Assembly: GCA_014871605.1 (NCBI GenBank)
Contig: WGSQ01000100.1
Location: forward strand, 1 to 6,430
Origin: Collinsella sp.
Lineage (GTDB): Bacteria; Actinomycetota; Coriobacteriia; Coriobacteriales; Coriobacteriaceae
Length of the DNA stretch: 6,430 nucleotides
Direction: 5' to 3'
The notes beneath the pieces were generated by a model. The model did not search any database and was not told where the DNA came from. It saw only the letters and a list, made by a program, of their open reading frames with translations. Position numbers and translations under genes: made by a program. This document shows positions 1 to 4,854 of this stretch, in pieces (position 1 is the stretch's first letter; each line of letters begins with the position of its first letter).

Positions 1-314
1 ACGTGACCATGGAGGTACCGGTCTCGGTCTACGAGGCGGCGCTCGGCTGCACGGTGGACGTGCCCACGCCCGGCGGTGCGACGGTTCGTCTGAAGGTGCC
101 CGCTGGCACCCAGACGGGCAAGAAATTCCGCTTTAAGGAGATGGGCGCGCCCGATGTTAAGCATCGCGGGCGCACGGGTGCGCTGCTCGTCGAGATTAAG
201 GTGCAGGTTCCCACGAACCTGTCCGACGACGAGCGCGATGCCATGACCAAGCTGCGCGAGGCCGACACGCGCGACTATCGCGAGAAGGTCAACCGTTACA
301 AGGCGACGTACTAG
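1..314 (+). CDS. dnaJ: DnaJ-type co-chaperone, C-terminal part (gene starts before the window)
   Basis: DnaJ (Hsp40) binds unfolded protein in the cytoplasm and passes it to DnaK while stimulating the DnaK ATPase. Only the last 103 or so residues are present: the frame is open to the left edge, so the J-domain and any zinc-finger region lie outside. What is visible matches the second C-terminal beta-sandwich domain (CTD-II): VPVSVYEAALGCTVDVPTPG, then VRLKVPAGTQTGKKFRFKEMG, then a G-rich turn (KHRGRTGALLVEIKVQVP) and the usual ending LSDDERDAMTKLRE. The TAG stop is at 312-314. The GTG at 3 is an internal valine, not a start. hspR follows 72 bp downstream on the same strand, the order dnaK-grpE-dnaJ-hspR known from actinobacteria, so the two are probably co-transcribed. 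Without the N-terminus, a CbpA-like paralogue lacking the zinc finger cannot be excluded, but the hspR neighbour favours the operon dnaJ. Confidence 0.87.
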   Translation, partial: VTMEVPVSVYEAALGCTVDVPTPGGATVRLKVPAGTQTGKKFRFKEMGAPDVKHRGRTGALLVEIKVQVPTNLSDDERDAMTKLREADTRDYREKVNRYKATY

Positions 315-369
315 GGCGGTCGTGGCGCACGCCCGCGCCCGCGGACTTATGATGGACGATAACGAGACG

Positions 370-377
370 GAAAGGGG
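370..377 (+). promoter_or_regulatory. Ribosome binding site of hspR
   Basis: GAAAGGGG lies 9 nt before the ATG at 387. It supports independent initiation of hspR translation in the gap after dnaJ. Confidence 0.55.
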
Positions 378-386
378 TCAGGTAGC

Positions 387-803
387 ATGGCCGAGGACAA
401 TAGGAACAAACCGCTGTACATGATCAGCGTGGCGGCCGAGCTGACCGGCATGCACCCGCAGACTCTGCGCGTCTACGAGTCCAAAGGCTTGGTGAATCCC
501 CAGCGCTCGGGCGGCAACACGCGTCTGTATTCGCGTGCCGATATCGAGCGCCTAGAGCTCATCAACCAGCTGACCGACGAGGGCATCAACCTTGCCGGCG
601 TGGTGCGCATCCTCGATATGAAGGAGCGTGCTGAGGAGCGCGAGCGCGAGAACGAAAAACTCCGTGCCCGCGTGCGCCAGCTCGAGGACGAGCTGCACGA
701 GTACAAGATGCAGAAGAAGATCACCGCCCTTGCCCCGCGTGACGGCTCGGTTAACCCCGAGCAAGTCATGCGCAAGCTGCTGGGCGCCGGCGGAGACTTA
801 TAG
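387..803 (+). CDS. hspR: HspR, MerR-family heat-shock repressor
   Basis: HspR represses the dnaK operon (and often clpB) in actinobacteria by binding inverted repeats called HAIR, with DnaK acting as co-repressor. This 138-residue protein has the family layout. A MerR winged helix-turn-helix covers about residues 10-78 (ISVAAELTGMHPQTLRVYES, then KGLVNPQRSGGNTRLYSRAD). A charged coiled coil covers about 79-111 (repeated E/R/K, VRQLEDELHEYK). A short tail of about 27 residues ends the protein. The MHPQTLR-YE-KGL-P-R--G--R-YS pattern is the HspR signature within MerR proteins. Length is usual for the family. The ATG at 387 is preceded by a purine-rich GAAAGGGG (370-377) with a 9-nt gap. It lies downstream of dnaJ, fitting autoregulation. 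No HAIR site (CTTGAGT-N7-ACTCAAG) is seen in the window, as expected if the operon promoter is upstream of dnaK. No effector-binding cysteines are present, unlike metal-sensing MerR proteins. Confidence 0.93.
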   Translation: MAEDNRNKPLYMISVAAELTGMHPQTLRVYESKGLVNPQRSGGNTRLYSRADIERLELINQLTDEGINLAGVVRILDMKERAEERERENEKLRARVRQLEDELHEYKMQKKITALAPRDGSVNPEQVMRKLLGAGGDL

Positions 804-830
804 TTACGCGGTTTTTCCAAACCGCGTAAC
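803..830. terminator. Perfect 12-bp stem-loop touching the hspR stop codon
   Basis: Arm GTTACGCGGTTT (803-814) pairs without mismatch with AAACCGCGTAAC (819-830) around a TTCC loop. The first base of the arm is the last base of the hspR TAG stop. There is no T-tract on either side, so it is not a classical intrinsic terminator. It could stabilise the 3' end of the dnaJ-hspR message, act as an attenuating structure before the true terminator at 873-914, or be a dispersed palindromic repeat. The structure is seen directly; the role is inference. Confidence 0.45.
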
Positions 831-872
831 GGGCCGACGCTGCGCGCCGCCCAGAGCGACAATTTGTCATTC

Positions 873-914
873 AAAAGGCAAGGCATGACCAGAAGGTCTA
901 TGCCTTGCCTTTTT
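873..914 (+). terminator. Intrinsic terminator of the dnaJ-hspR operon, probably bidirectional
   Basis: A 14-bp arm AAAAGGCAAGGCAT (873-886) pairs exactly with ATGCCTTGCCTTTT (900-913). Above it, GACC (887-890) pairs with GGTC (895-898) over an AGAA loop, with one bulged T at 899. The plus strand ends in a T-run (910-914), and the matching A-run at 873-876 gives a T-run on the minus strand, so it could stop transcription both ways. It is the best terminator in the window and isolates the heat-shock operon from the repeats and hydratase to the right. Confidence 0.88.
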
Positions 915-979
915 CATGCCAACTTGTTCGCTCTGGACGTCGCTCGCTGTCCGTCCTCTGCCTGCGGCGCTCTCTTGGG

Positions 980-1092
980 TAGTCATTGGGGACGTTCTTA
1001 AATGACTAGTCAAAGGGGACATTCTTGCGGCACTTGGCACTTGGCACTTGGGGACGTTCCTTTTGTGCCGGCACTTTGGGACACTCCTTGTC
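980..1092 (+). repeat. Cluster of four GGGGAC-core repeat units
   Basis: Four related units occur in the same orientation: GGGGACGTTCTT (988-999), GGGGACATTCTT (1016-1027), GGGGACGTTCCTTTTG (1050-1065) and the degenerate TGGGACACTCCTTG (1077-1090). The first sits in the loop of an 8-bp stem, TAGTCATT (980-987) with AATGACTA (1001-1008). The GGGGAC core is shared with the hairpin at 4766-4800 (GGGGACAGGCACC). Such short GC-rich intergenic repeats resemble REP-type elements mobilised by RAYT (Y1) transposases in other bacteria, but no such transposase gene is in this window, so that link is inference. Confidence 0.6.
1029..1049 (+). repeat. Tandem repeat, three exact copies of GGCACTT
   Basis: GGCACTT is repeated at 1029-1035, 1036-1042 and 1043-1049, leading straight into the third GGGGACGTTC unit. 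A 7-bp unit of this kind can change copy number by slippage. The last GGCAC can pair with GTGCC at 1065-1069, and GTGCCGGCAC at 1065-1074 is itself a perfect palindrome. Confidence 0.75.
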
Positions 1093-1118
1093 AGGAGAGT
1101 GATGCAAGGTGCTCGTTC

Positions 1119-1142
1119 TTTACTTTACTGAGATAAAGTGAA
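1119..1142. promoter_or_regulatory. AT-rich imperfect palindrome, candidate operator upstream of the hydratase
   Basis: TTTACTTTA (1119-1127) and TAAAGTGAA (1134-1142) match as inverted arms at 8 of 9 positions around CTGAGA. The block is AT-rich within a GC-rich stretch and ends about 97 bp before the chosen hydratase start, where a dimeric repressor or activator site could lie. There is no other evidence, such as a mapped promoter or a known consensus. Confidence 0.35.
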
Positions 1143-1230
1143 CGTGCAGATTCGTAACCCACTCGCAACCGTTCTATGGCACGATATTGAACGAATGTAT
1201 GCTATGCGCCCAAATCTCTTGGGCAGAGTG

Positions 1231-1234
1231 GGAG
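1231..1234 (+). promoter_or_regulatory. Ribosome binding site that sets the hydratase start
   Basis: GGAG, in the context GTGGGAGACAGT, lies 5 nt before the ATG at 1240. The in-frame alternatives, GTG at 1138 and ATG at 1195, have no comparable site. This decides the start. Confidence 0.7.
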
Positions 1235-1239
1235 ACAGT

Positions 1240-3540
1240 ATGGTTAAGCTGTACGAGGACGGTATCTACCTGCGCGGCGGCAGCGAGATTGTGCCTGCGG
1301 CCGAGGCTGCCGAGCGCGGTATTACGCAGACGCCCGAGGATGCTAAGCGCGGCACCATCGCGTATTCGATCCTCCAGGCACACAATACGTCCGGCAATCC
1401 CGAGGCGCTCAAGATTCGCTTCGACGCCATGGCGAGCCACGACATCACCTTTGTCGGCATCATCCAGACGGCGCGCGCCTCGGGCATGGAGCAGTTCCCG
1501 CTGCCTTACGTGCTTACCAACTGCCATAACTCGCTGTGTGCCGTGGGCGGCACCATCAACGAGGATGACCACGTCTTTGGCCTTTCCGCGGCCAAGAAGT
1601 ACGGCGGCATCTTCGTCCCGCCGCACATCGCTGTCATCCACTCCTTTATGCGCGAAAACTTTGCCGGTTGCGGCAAGATGATCCTGGGCTCCGACTCGCA
1701 CACCCGCTACGGCGCCCTGGGCACCATGGCCGTGGGCGAGGGCGGCGGCGAGCTGGCCAAACAGCTGCTGCGCGACACCTACGACGTCGCCTATCCCGGT
1801 GTCGTTGCCATCTACCTCACGGGCGCCCCGCGCCCCGGCGTCGGCCCGCACGACGTGGCGCTCGCCATCATCCGCGCCGTCTTTGCCAAGGGCTACGTTA
1901 AGAACAGGGTCATGGAGTTTGTAGGCCCGGGCATCGCGAGCATGACGACCGATTACCGCAACGGCGTTGACGTCATGACCACCGAGACCACCTGCCTGTC
2001 GAGCATCTGGGCCACCGACGAGGACACGCACGCGTTTTTGACCATGCACGGCCGCGGCGAGGACTACCGCGAGCTCAAGCCCGCCGATGTTGCCTACTAC
2101 GACGGCTGCGTCGAAGTCGATCTGTCGAGCATCAAGCCCATGATCGCGCTGCCGTTCCATCCTTCTAACGGCTTTGAGATCGACGAGCTCAACGAGAACC
2201 TCGAGGACATCCTGCACGAGGTGGAGCTCGAGGCCGCCAAGATCGGCGAGGGCAAGACGCACTTTAGCCTGCTCGACAAGATCGTCGACGGCAAGCTGCA
2301 CGTGCAGCAGGGCGTTATCGCCGGCTGCTCGGGCGGCAACTACGACTCCGTGGTCCAGGCTGCCCGCGTGCTCAAGGGCGCCAACACCGGGTGCGGCGAG
2401 TTCTCGCTGTCGGTCTATCCCACGAGCCAGCCCGTGACACTCGAGCTTACACGCCGCGGCTACATCTACGACCTTATGGAGGCCGGTGCGATCGTTCGCA
2501 CGGCGTTCTGCGGTCCGTGCTTTGGCGCCGGCGACACGCCTGCCAACAACGGCCTGTCCATCCGCCACACCACGCGCAATTTCCCCAACCGCGAGGGCTC
2601 CAAGCCGGGTAATGGCCAGCTGAGCGCCGTGGCCCTGATGGACGCCCGCTCCATTGCGGCGACGGCTGCCAACGGCGGCGTCCTGACGCCGGCGACCGAC
2701 CTGCCCGAGGAGACTTGGGACGAGGCCTGCGAGTACACCTTTGACGACGCACCGTACAAAAAGCGCGTGTACTGGGGCTTTGGCAAGGCGGAGCCTGCCG
2801 ACGAGCTGGTCGAAGGCCCCAACATCAAGCCGTGGCCCGCGATGGAGCCCCTCGGCGACGATATCCTGCTCAAGGTGTGCTCCAAGATCATGGACCCGGT
2901 CACCACGACCGACGAGCTCATCCCCTCGGGCGAGACGAGCTCCTTCCGCTCCAACCCGCTGGGCCTGGCCGAGTTTACGCTCAGCCGCCGCGACCCGGCC
3001 TACGTGGGCCGCTCCAAGGAGGTCGACGCGGTGGAAAAGCGCCGTGTGGCCGGTGAGGCCGCGGGCGACCTGGCGGCACTCGATGCCGAGCTTGCCGGTG
3101 TGTTTGAGGCACTGGCCGGCGCGGGTGTCGCGGCCGATGCCAAGGCGACCGAGTGTGGCTCCATGCTCTATGCCAAGAAGCCTGGTGACGGTTCTGCCCG
3201 CGAGCAGGCCGCGAGCTGCCAGCGCGTGATTGGCGGCTTGGCCAATATCGTTCACGAGTACGCCACCAAGCGCTATCGCTCCAACGTGATGAACTGGGGC
3301 ATGGTGCCCTTCCAGATGGAGGCTGAGCCCAACTTTGAGGTGGGCGACTATGTCTTTGTGCCGGGTATCCGCGCTGCGCTCGATGGTGACCTGAAGAACA
3401 TCGCCGCCTACGTGGTGCGCGCCGACGGCACGGTCGAGCAGATTGAGCTCTATATTGCCGATATGACGGCAGAGGAGCGTGCCATCGTCAAGGCCGGCTG
3501 CCTGATCAACTACAACAAGTTCAAGGCCGCTGCCGAGTAA
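1240..3540 (+). CDS. Aconitase-superfamily hydratase, single-chain [4Fe-4S] enzyme
   Basis: Aconitase-family enzymes isomerise or hydrate tricarboxylic acids through a [4Fe-4S] cluster in the cytoplasm. The 766-residue protein has the four-domain single-chain order. GSDSHTRYGALG (150-161) and a glycine-rich GEGGGE precede GCSGGN, carrying the first cluster cysteine (Cys363). CGPC (424-427) carries the other two. NREG (450-453) follows. The C-terminal swivel domain has GSAREQAA (651-658), the substrate-binding Ser/Arg loop. Cysteine spacing (61 residues, then 3) is close to mitochondrial aconitase. GCSGGN replaces the usual GSCTN, and the protein is shorter than AcnA (about 890 residues), so I place it with the uncharacterised hydratases of the YbhJ type, not citrate-cycle AcnA. 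Substrate is unknown. An Ala/Glu-rich helical insertion lies at about 590-635. Start at 1240 is chosen from the GGAG at 1231-1234 and an N-terminus beginning VKLYEDGIYLRGG. A GTG at 1138 would add 34 residues encoded by AT-richer, non-coding-like DNA containing a palindrome. Confidence 0.92.
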   Translation: MVKLYEDGIYLRGGSEIVPAAEAAERGITQTPEDAKRGTIAYSILQAHNTSGNPEALKIRFDAMASHDITFVGIIQTARASGMEQFPLPYVLTNCHNSLCAVGGTINEDDHVFGLSAAKKYGGIFVPPHIAVIHSFMRENFAGCGKMILGSDSHTRYGALGTMAVGEGGGELAKQLLRDTYDVAYPGVVAIYLTGAPRPGVGPHDVALAIIRAVFAKGYVKNRVMEFVGPGIASMTTDYRNGVDVMTTETTCLSSIWATDEDTHAFLTMHGRGEDYRELKPADVAYYDGCVEVDLSSIKPMIALPFHPSNGFEIDELNENLEDILHEVELEAAKIGEGKTHFSLLDKIVDGKLHVQQGVIAGCSGGNYDSVVQAARVLKGANTGCGEFSLSVYPTSQPVTLELTRRGYIYDLMEAGAIVRTAFCGPCFGAGDTPANNGLSIRHTTRNFPNREGSKPGNGQLSAVALMDARSIAATAANGGVLTPATDLPEETWDEACEYTFDDAPYKKRVYWGFGKAEPADELVEGPNIKPWPAMEPLGDDILLKVCSKIMDPVTTTDELIPSGETSSFRSNPLGLAEFTLSRRDPAYVGRSKEVDAVEKRRVAGEAAGDLAALDAELAGVFEALAGAGVAADAKATECGSMLYAKKPGDGSAREQAASCQRVIGGLANIVHEYATKRYRSNVMNWGMVPFQMEAEPNFEVGDYVFVPGIRAALDGDLKNIAAYVVRADGTVEQIELYIADMTAEERAIVKAGCLINYNKFKAAAE

Positions 3541-3553
3541 CGCACATACTTGT

Positions 3554-3627
3554 CCGCCCCGGTTATACCTTTCCCTGCCGCTCACGCGCTTCGCGAGGGT
3601 CGCGTCAGAGAAAGGTATAACCGGGGC
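3554..3627. mobile_element. MITE-like 74-bp element with 18-bp inverted repeats and 7-bp flanking direct repeat
   Basis: GCCCCGGTTATACCTTTC (3556-3573) is the exact reverse complement of 3610-3627, an 18-bp perfect inverted repeat around a 36-bp GC-rich centre (3574-3609), which can itself fold (ACGCG with CGCGT). The 7-bp word TACTTGT occurs at 3547-3553 and again at 3628-3634, directly outside the element, as a target-site duplication would. It encodes nothing convincing. Because it starts 13 bp past the hydratase stop it could also fold as a long hairpin that ends or protects that message, but no T-tract follows. The repeats are seen; mobility is inference, and a chance 7-bp match is possible. 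Confidence 0.5.
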
Positions 3628-3727
3628 TACTTGTTAAGTGCTGCTCGTTGGGTCTTGAGGGCGCTAAAATCGAGGTTGCAACTCTCCTCTATGGGGGAGT
3701 GCGCCTTTGTTCATATGCTATCTAGAA

Positions 3728-3756
3728 TTGACAGTATGAAGTTGGCGCTTTAAAGT
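3728..3756 (+). promoter_or_regulatory. Sigma-70-type promoter of gene A
   Basis: A perfect -35 TTGACA (3728-3733) is followed after exactly 17 bp by TAAAGT (3751-3756), 4 of 6 to TATAAT. Transcription would begin near 3763, about 27 nt before the ATG at 3790. A 6-bp inverted repeat, TTCATA (3710-3715) with TATGAA (3735-3740), straddles the -35 and could be a regulator site, though it is short. Confidence 0.65.
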
Positions 3757-3779
3757 GAGCTCAAAACACTCTCGTTTGT

Positions 3780-3783
3780 GGAG
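3780..3783 (+). promoter_or_regulatory. Ribosome binding site that sets the gene A start
   Basis: GGAG lies 6 nt before the ATG at 3790. It overlaps the GTG at 3778, which is therefore unlikely to be the start. Confidence 0.65.
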
Positions 3784-3789
3784 TTGAAG

Positions 3790-4479
3790 ATGAAGCGTTG
3801 CACTTCTGTTTTGTTGCTGTTGGTGGCTTGCGTCGTCGCTGCTGCGGGCGTGGTCCTATTTGGCTCGCTTATCTTCTATGGGCCGAGTGGGGCTGAGCAG
3901 ACGGTTGAGATGGCGTCCCTTGTTGCATCGATGCCCGGGCAAATGATTTCGGACGTTACAAAGCCCGATGAGATAACGCTCGATATCGAGGAAACGCCGG
4001 GCATTCTAAGCATAAGCAACTACCCCATGATTGAACTTGGCTCGTCTCGCTATACCAAGGACGAGAAGTTGTCCCGACAGGCGCTGGACTTGCTAAACGG
4101 GCGTTCGTTCAAACGCTGGGACGGTTGGGATGCCTATGAGCGCCGACGTGGTTCTGTGAACGGTGGCTACTATACAACGCTGAAGTTGTATTCATCTGAT
4201 GGCAAACTGATGCGCACCGTTAACTACAATCCGGAATACGCAAAAGCCGGAGGTGGGGACGGCGTCTATATCCAAGATGGCGGCGTGACCTACATTCTTG
4301 AAGGCGACCAGCAGCAGGTGATCGATTTTTTGGATCGTTGCGTGATGGACGCGTACGACCAGACCTGCCTGCCCGACCCGCAGACTGCACGCGATGGTGG
4401 ATCTGCTCGTACATGGCTATTCGAGGATGAGATGCCCTGGACCGCCGAATCGGGAAGCACGGGCTCGGCAAAAGAGTAG
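3790..4479 (+). CDS. Membrane-anchored protein of unknown function (gene A, paralogue of gene B)
   Basis: Not recognised. The 229-residue protein has a short basic start (MKR), a hydrophobic segment at about 7-30 (uncleaved signal or anchor), and an otherwise soluble, probably extracytoplasmic domain. The core, about 58-190, shares with gene B the patterns ISNYP-I-LG--RYT (75-89), FKRW-G (107-112), a beta-rich middle, D/G-rich VYIQDGGVTYILEGDQ (159-174), and C-x8-C (Cys184, Cys193), a possible disulphide. The last 38 residues (TCLPDPQTARD through SGSTGSAKE) differ from B at only two positions although the rest is much more diverged. Start ATG 3790 is chosen from the GGAG at 3780-3783 and the promoter at 3728-3756; the GTG at 3778 would add four residues. 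A terminator-like hairpin begins 9 nt after the stop. LVAC at 11-14 resembles a lipobox, but the preceding hydrophobic stretch is too short. Confidence 0.8.
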   Translation: MKRCTSVLLLLVACVVAAAGVVLFGSLIFYGPSGAEQTVEMASLVASMPGQMISDVTKPDEITLDIEETPGILSISNYPMIELGSSRYTKDEKLSRQALDLLNGRSFKRWDGWDAYERRRGSVNGGYYTTLKLYSSDGKLMRTVNYNPEYAKAGGGDGVYIQDGGVTYILEGDQQQVIDFLDRCVMDAYDQTCLPDPQTARDGGSARTWLFEDEMPWTAESGSTGSAKE

Positions 4480-4480
4480 A
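4360..4480 (+). repeat. 121-bp direct repeat, copy in gene A
   Basis: This stretch matches 6310-6430 at 110 of 121 positions with no gaps. All 11 differences are transitions. It covers the final 39 codons, the stop and one base beyond. Confidence 0.9.
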
Positions 4481-4487
4481 GAACGCG

Positions 4488-4517
4488 ACCACCACAAAGG
4501 TGCCCCTTTGCGGTGGT
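4488..4517 (+). terminator. Hairpin H1 after gene A, ACCACCACAAAGG family, terminator-like
   Basis: ACCACCACAAAGG (4488-4500) pairs with CCTTTGCGGTGGT (4505-4517), 12 of 13 bp with one A-C mismatch, over a TGCC loop. TTT follows at 4518-4520. Lying just after the gene A stop, it probably ends that transcript. It is a shortened relative of the hairpins at 4766-4800 and 5634-5668. Confidence 0.65.
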
Positions 4518-4527
4518 TTTCAGTCTG

Positions 4528-4743
4528 TCTCGATCTGTAACATCTGGGCCGTTAAAAGTGGGCTTGGTGTTGCAGATTTAGATTATCGATTCGGGTGTCT
4601 TCTGTTTATCTCGATCTGTAACAGGTGGACCCTTATTTGCCGAGTAGTTGTTACAGATTTAGATAAACGGGCGCCGCTGAGCATTTCATCTCAATCTGTA
4701 ACATCTGGGGTCAAAAACGGCCGCTAGATGTTACAGATCGAGA
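4528..4743. repeat. Array of six 15-bp motifs in alternating orientation
   Basis: The motif TCTCGATCTGTAACA lies forward at 4528-4542, 4609-4623 and 4689-4703 (TCTCAATCTGTAACA). It lies reversed at 4568-4582 (TGTTGCAGATTTAGA), 4649-4663 (TGTTACAGATTTAGA) and 4729-4743 (TGTTACAGATCGAGA). Start-to-start steps are 40, 41, 40, 40 and 40 bp, so spacers are 25-26 bp and a full forward-reverse unit repeats every 80-81 bp. Each forward-reverse pair can form a hairpin. The second extends to 19 bp (TTTA at 4605-4608 with TAAA at 4664-4667), and the third extends inward by TCT/AGA. Spacers 1 and 5 both begin TCTGGG and contain AAAA; the others differ. Alternating palindromic units are like BIMEs of enterobacteria. 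It is not a CRISPR: the orientation alternates and no cas gene is near. Confidence 0.9.
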
Positions 4744-4765
4744 CAGATGAGCGCCGGAGTCGAAA

Positions 4766-4800
4766 ACCACCACAAAGGGGACAGGCACCTTTGTGGCGGT
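4766..4800 (-). terminator. Hairpin H2, GGGGACAGGCACC type, likely terminator of the minus-strand gene
   Basis: ACCACCACAAAGG (4766-4778) pairs with CCTTTGTGGCGGT (4788-4800), 12 of 13 bp, over GGACAGGCA. On the minus strand the stem is followed by TTTT (4766-4763), so it can end the transcript of the gene whose stop is at 4855-4857. The 20-bp word GTCGAAAACCACCACAAAGG at 4759-4778 is repeated exactly at 5627-5646. Confidence 0.6.
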
Positions 4801-4854
4801 GGGGAACGAGCTCGATGTTGTTGTGATTGTTGAGCGGTATGTTAATGAGCGTCT

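Larger units (their letters stand above)
804..1239. other. 436-bp intergenic region: terminators, GGGGAC repeats, possible operator
   Basis: No convincing gene is present. The left part carries the two stem-loops ending the hspR operon. Positions 937-979 show nothing recognisable. Positions 980-1092 hold GGGGAC-core repeats, a triplet GGCACTT tandem and a GTGCCGGCAC palindrome. Positions 1119-1142 hold an AT-rich imperfect palindrome. The remainder to 1239 is lower in GC than the hydratase gene and is read here as its leader. No clear -35/-10 pair for the hydratase could be settled. TTGTCA at 1088-1093 resembles a -35 but has no good -10 at the right distance. Confidence 0.6.
4480..4854. other. 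375-bp intergenic region: two hairpins bracketing an alternating repeat array
   Basis: There is no credible gene. It holds the hairpin at 4488-4517, the six-copy array at 4528-4743 and the hairpin at 4766-4800. The last stretch, 4801-4854, shows nothing recognisable and is the 3' flank of the minus-strand gene. Confidence 0.7.

Noticed and set aside
348..353. TATGAT as a -10 box for a separate hspR promoter
   Set aside because: No acceptable -35 lies 16-18 bp upstream, and the operon arrangement makes a separate promoter unnecessary.
1138..1239. GTG at 1138 (or ATG at 1195) as the hydratase start
   Set aside because: No good ribosome site for either, AT-richer non-coding-like sequence, and the GTG falls within a palindrome. 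GGAG at 1231-1234 serves the ATG at 1240.
1174..3585. An 803-codon open frame on the minus strand across almost the whole hydratase gene
   Set aside because: GC-rich codon bias of the plus-strand gene suppresses stop codons on the opposite strand. The product shows no domain and no ribosome site, whereas the plus strand encodes a complete enzyme.
3660..3712. Possible terminator: GGCGC (3660-3664) with GCGCC (3701-3705), inner stem 3681-3700, then TTTGTT
   Set aside because: The outer stem is only 5 bp with a 16-nt one-sided bulge and the T-run is broken. Too weak to call.
3550..3753. A 67-codon frame after the hydratase
   Set aside because: It runs through the inverted-repeat element and into the promoter of gene A, and lacks a recognisable domain.
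3823..3831. Lipobox (LVAC) making protein A a lipoprotein
   Set aside because: Cys14 would follow a hydrophobic stretch of only about six residues, the hydrophobic run continues to residue 30, and paralogue B has no cysteine there.
4500..4727. A 75-codon frame through the repeat array
   Set aside because: It is made of repeat units (SVSICNIW-like echoes of the same motif) and has no ribosome site or domain.
4528..4743. CRISPR array
   Set aside because: Repeats are only 15 bp, alternate in orientation and vary. No cas genes or leader are present.
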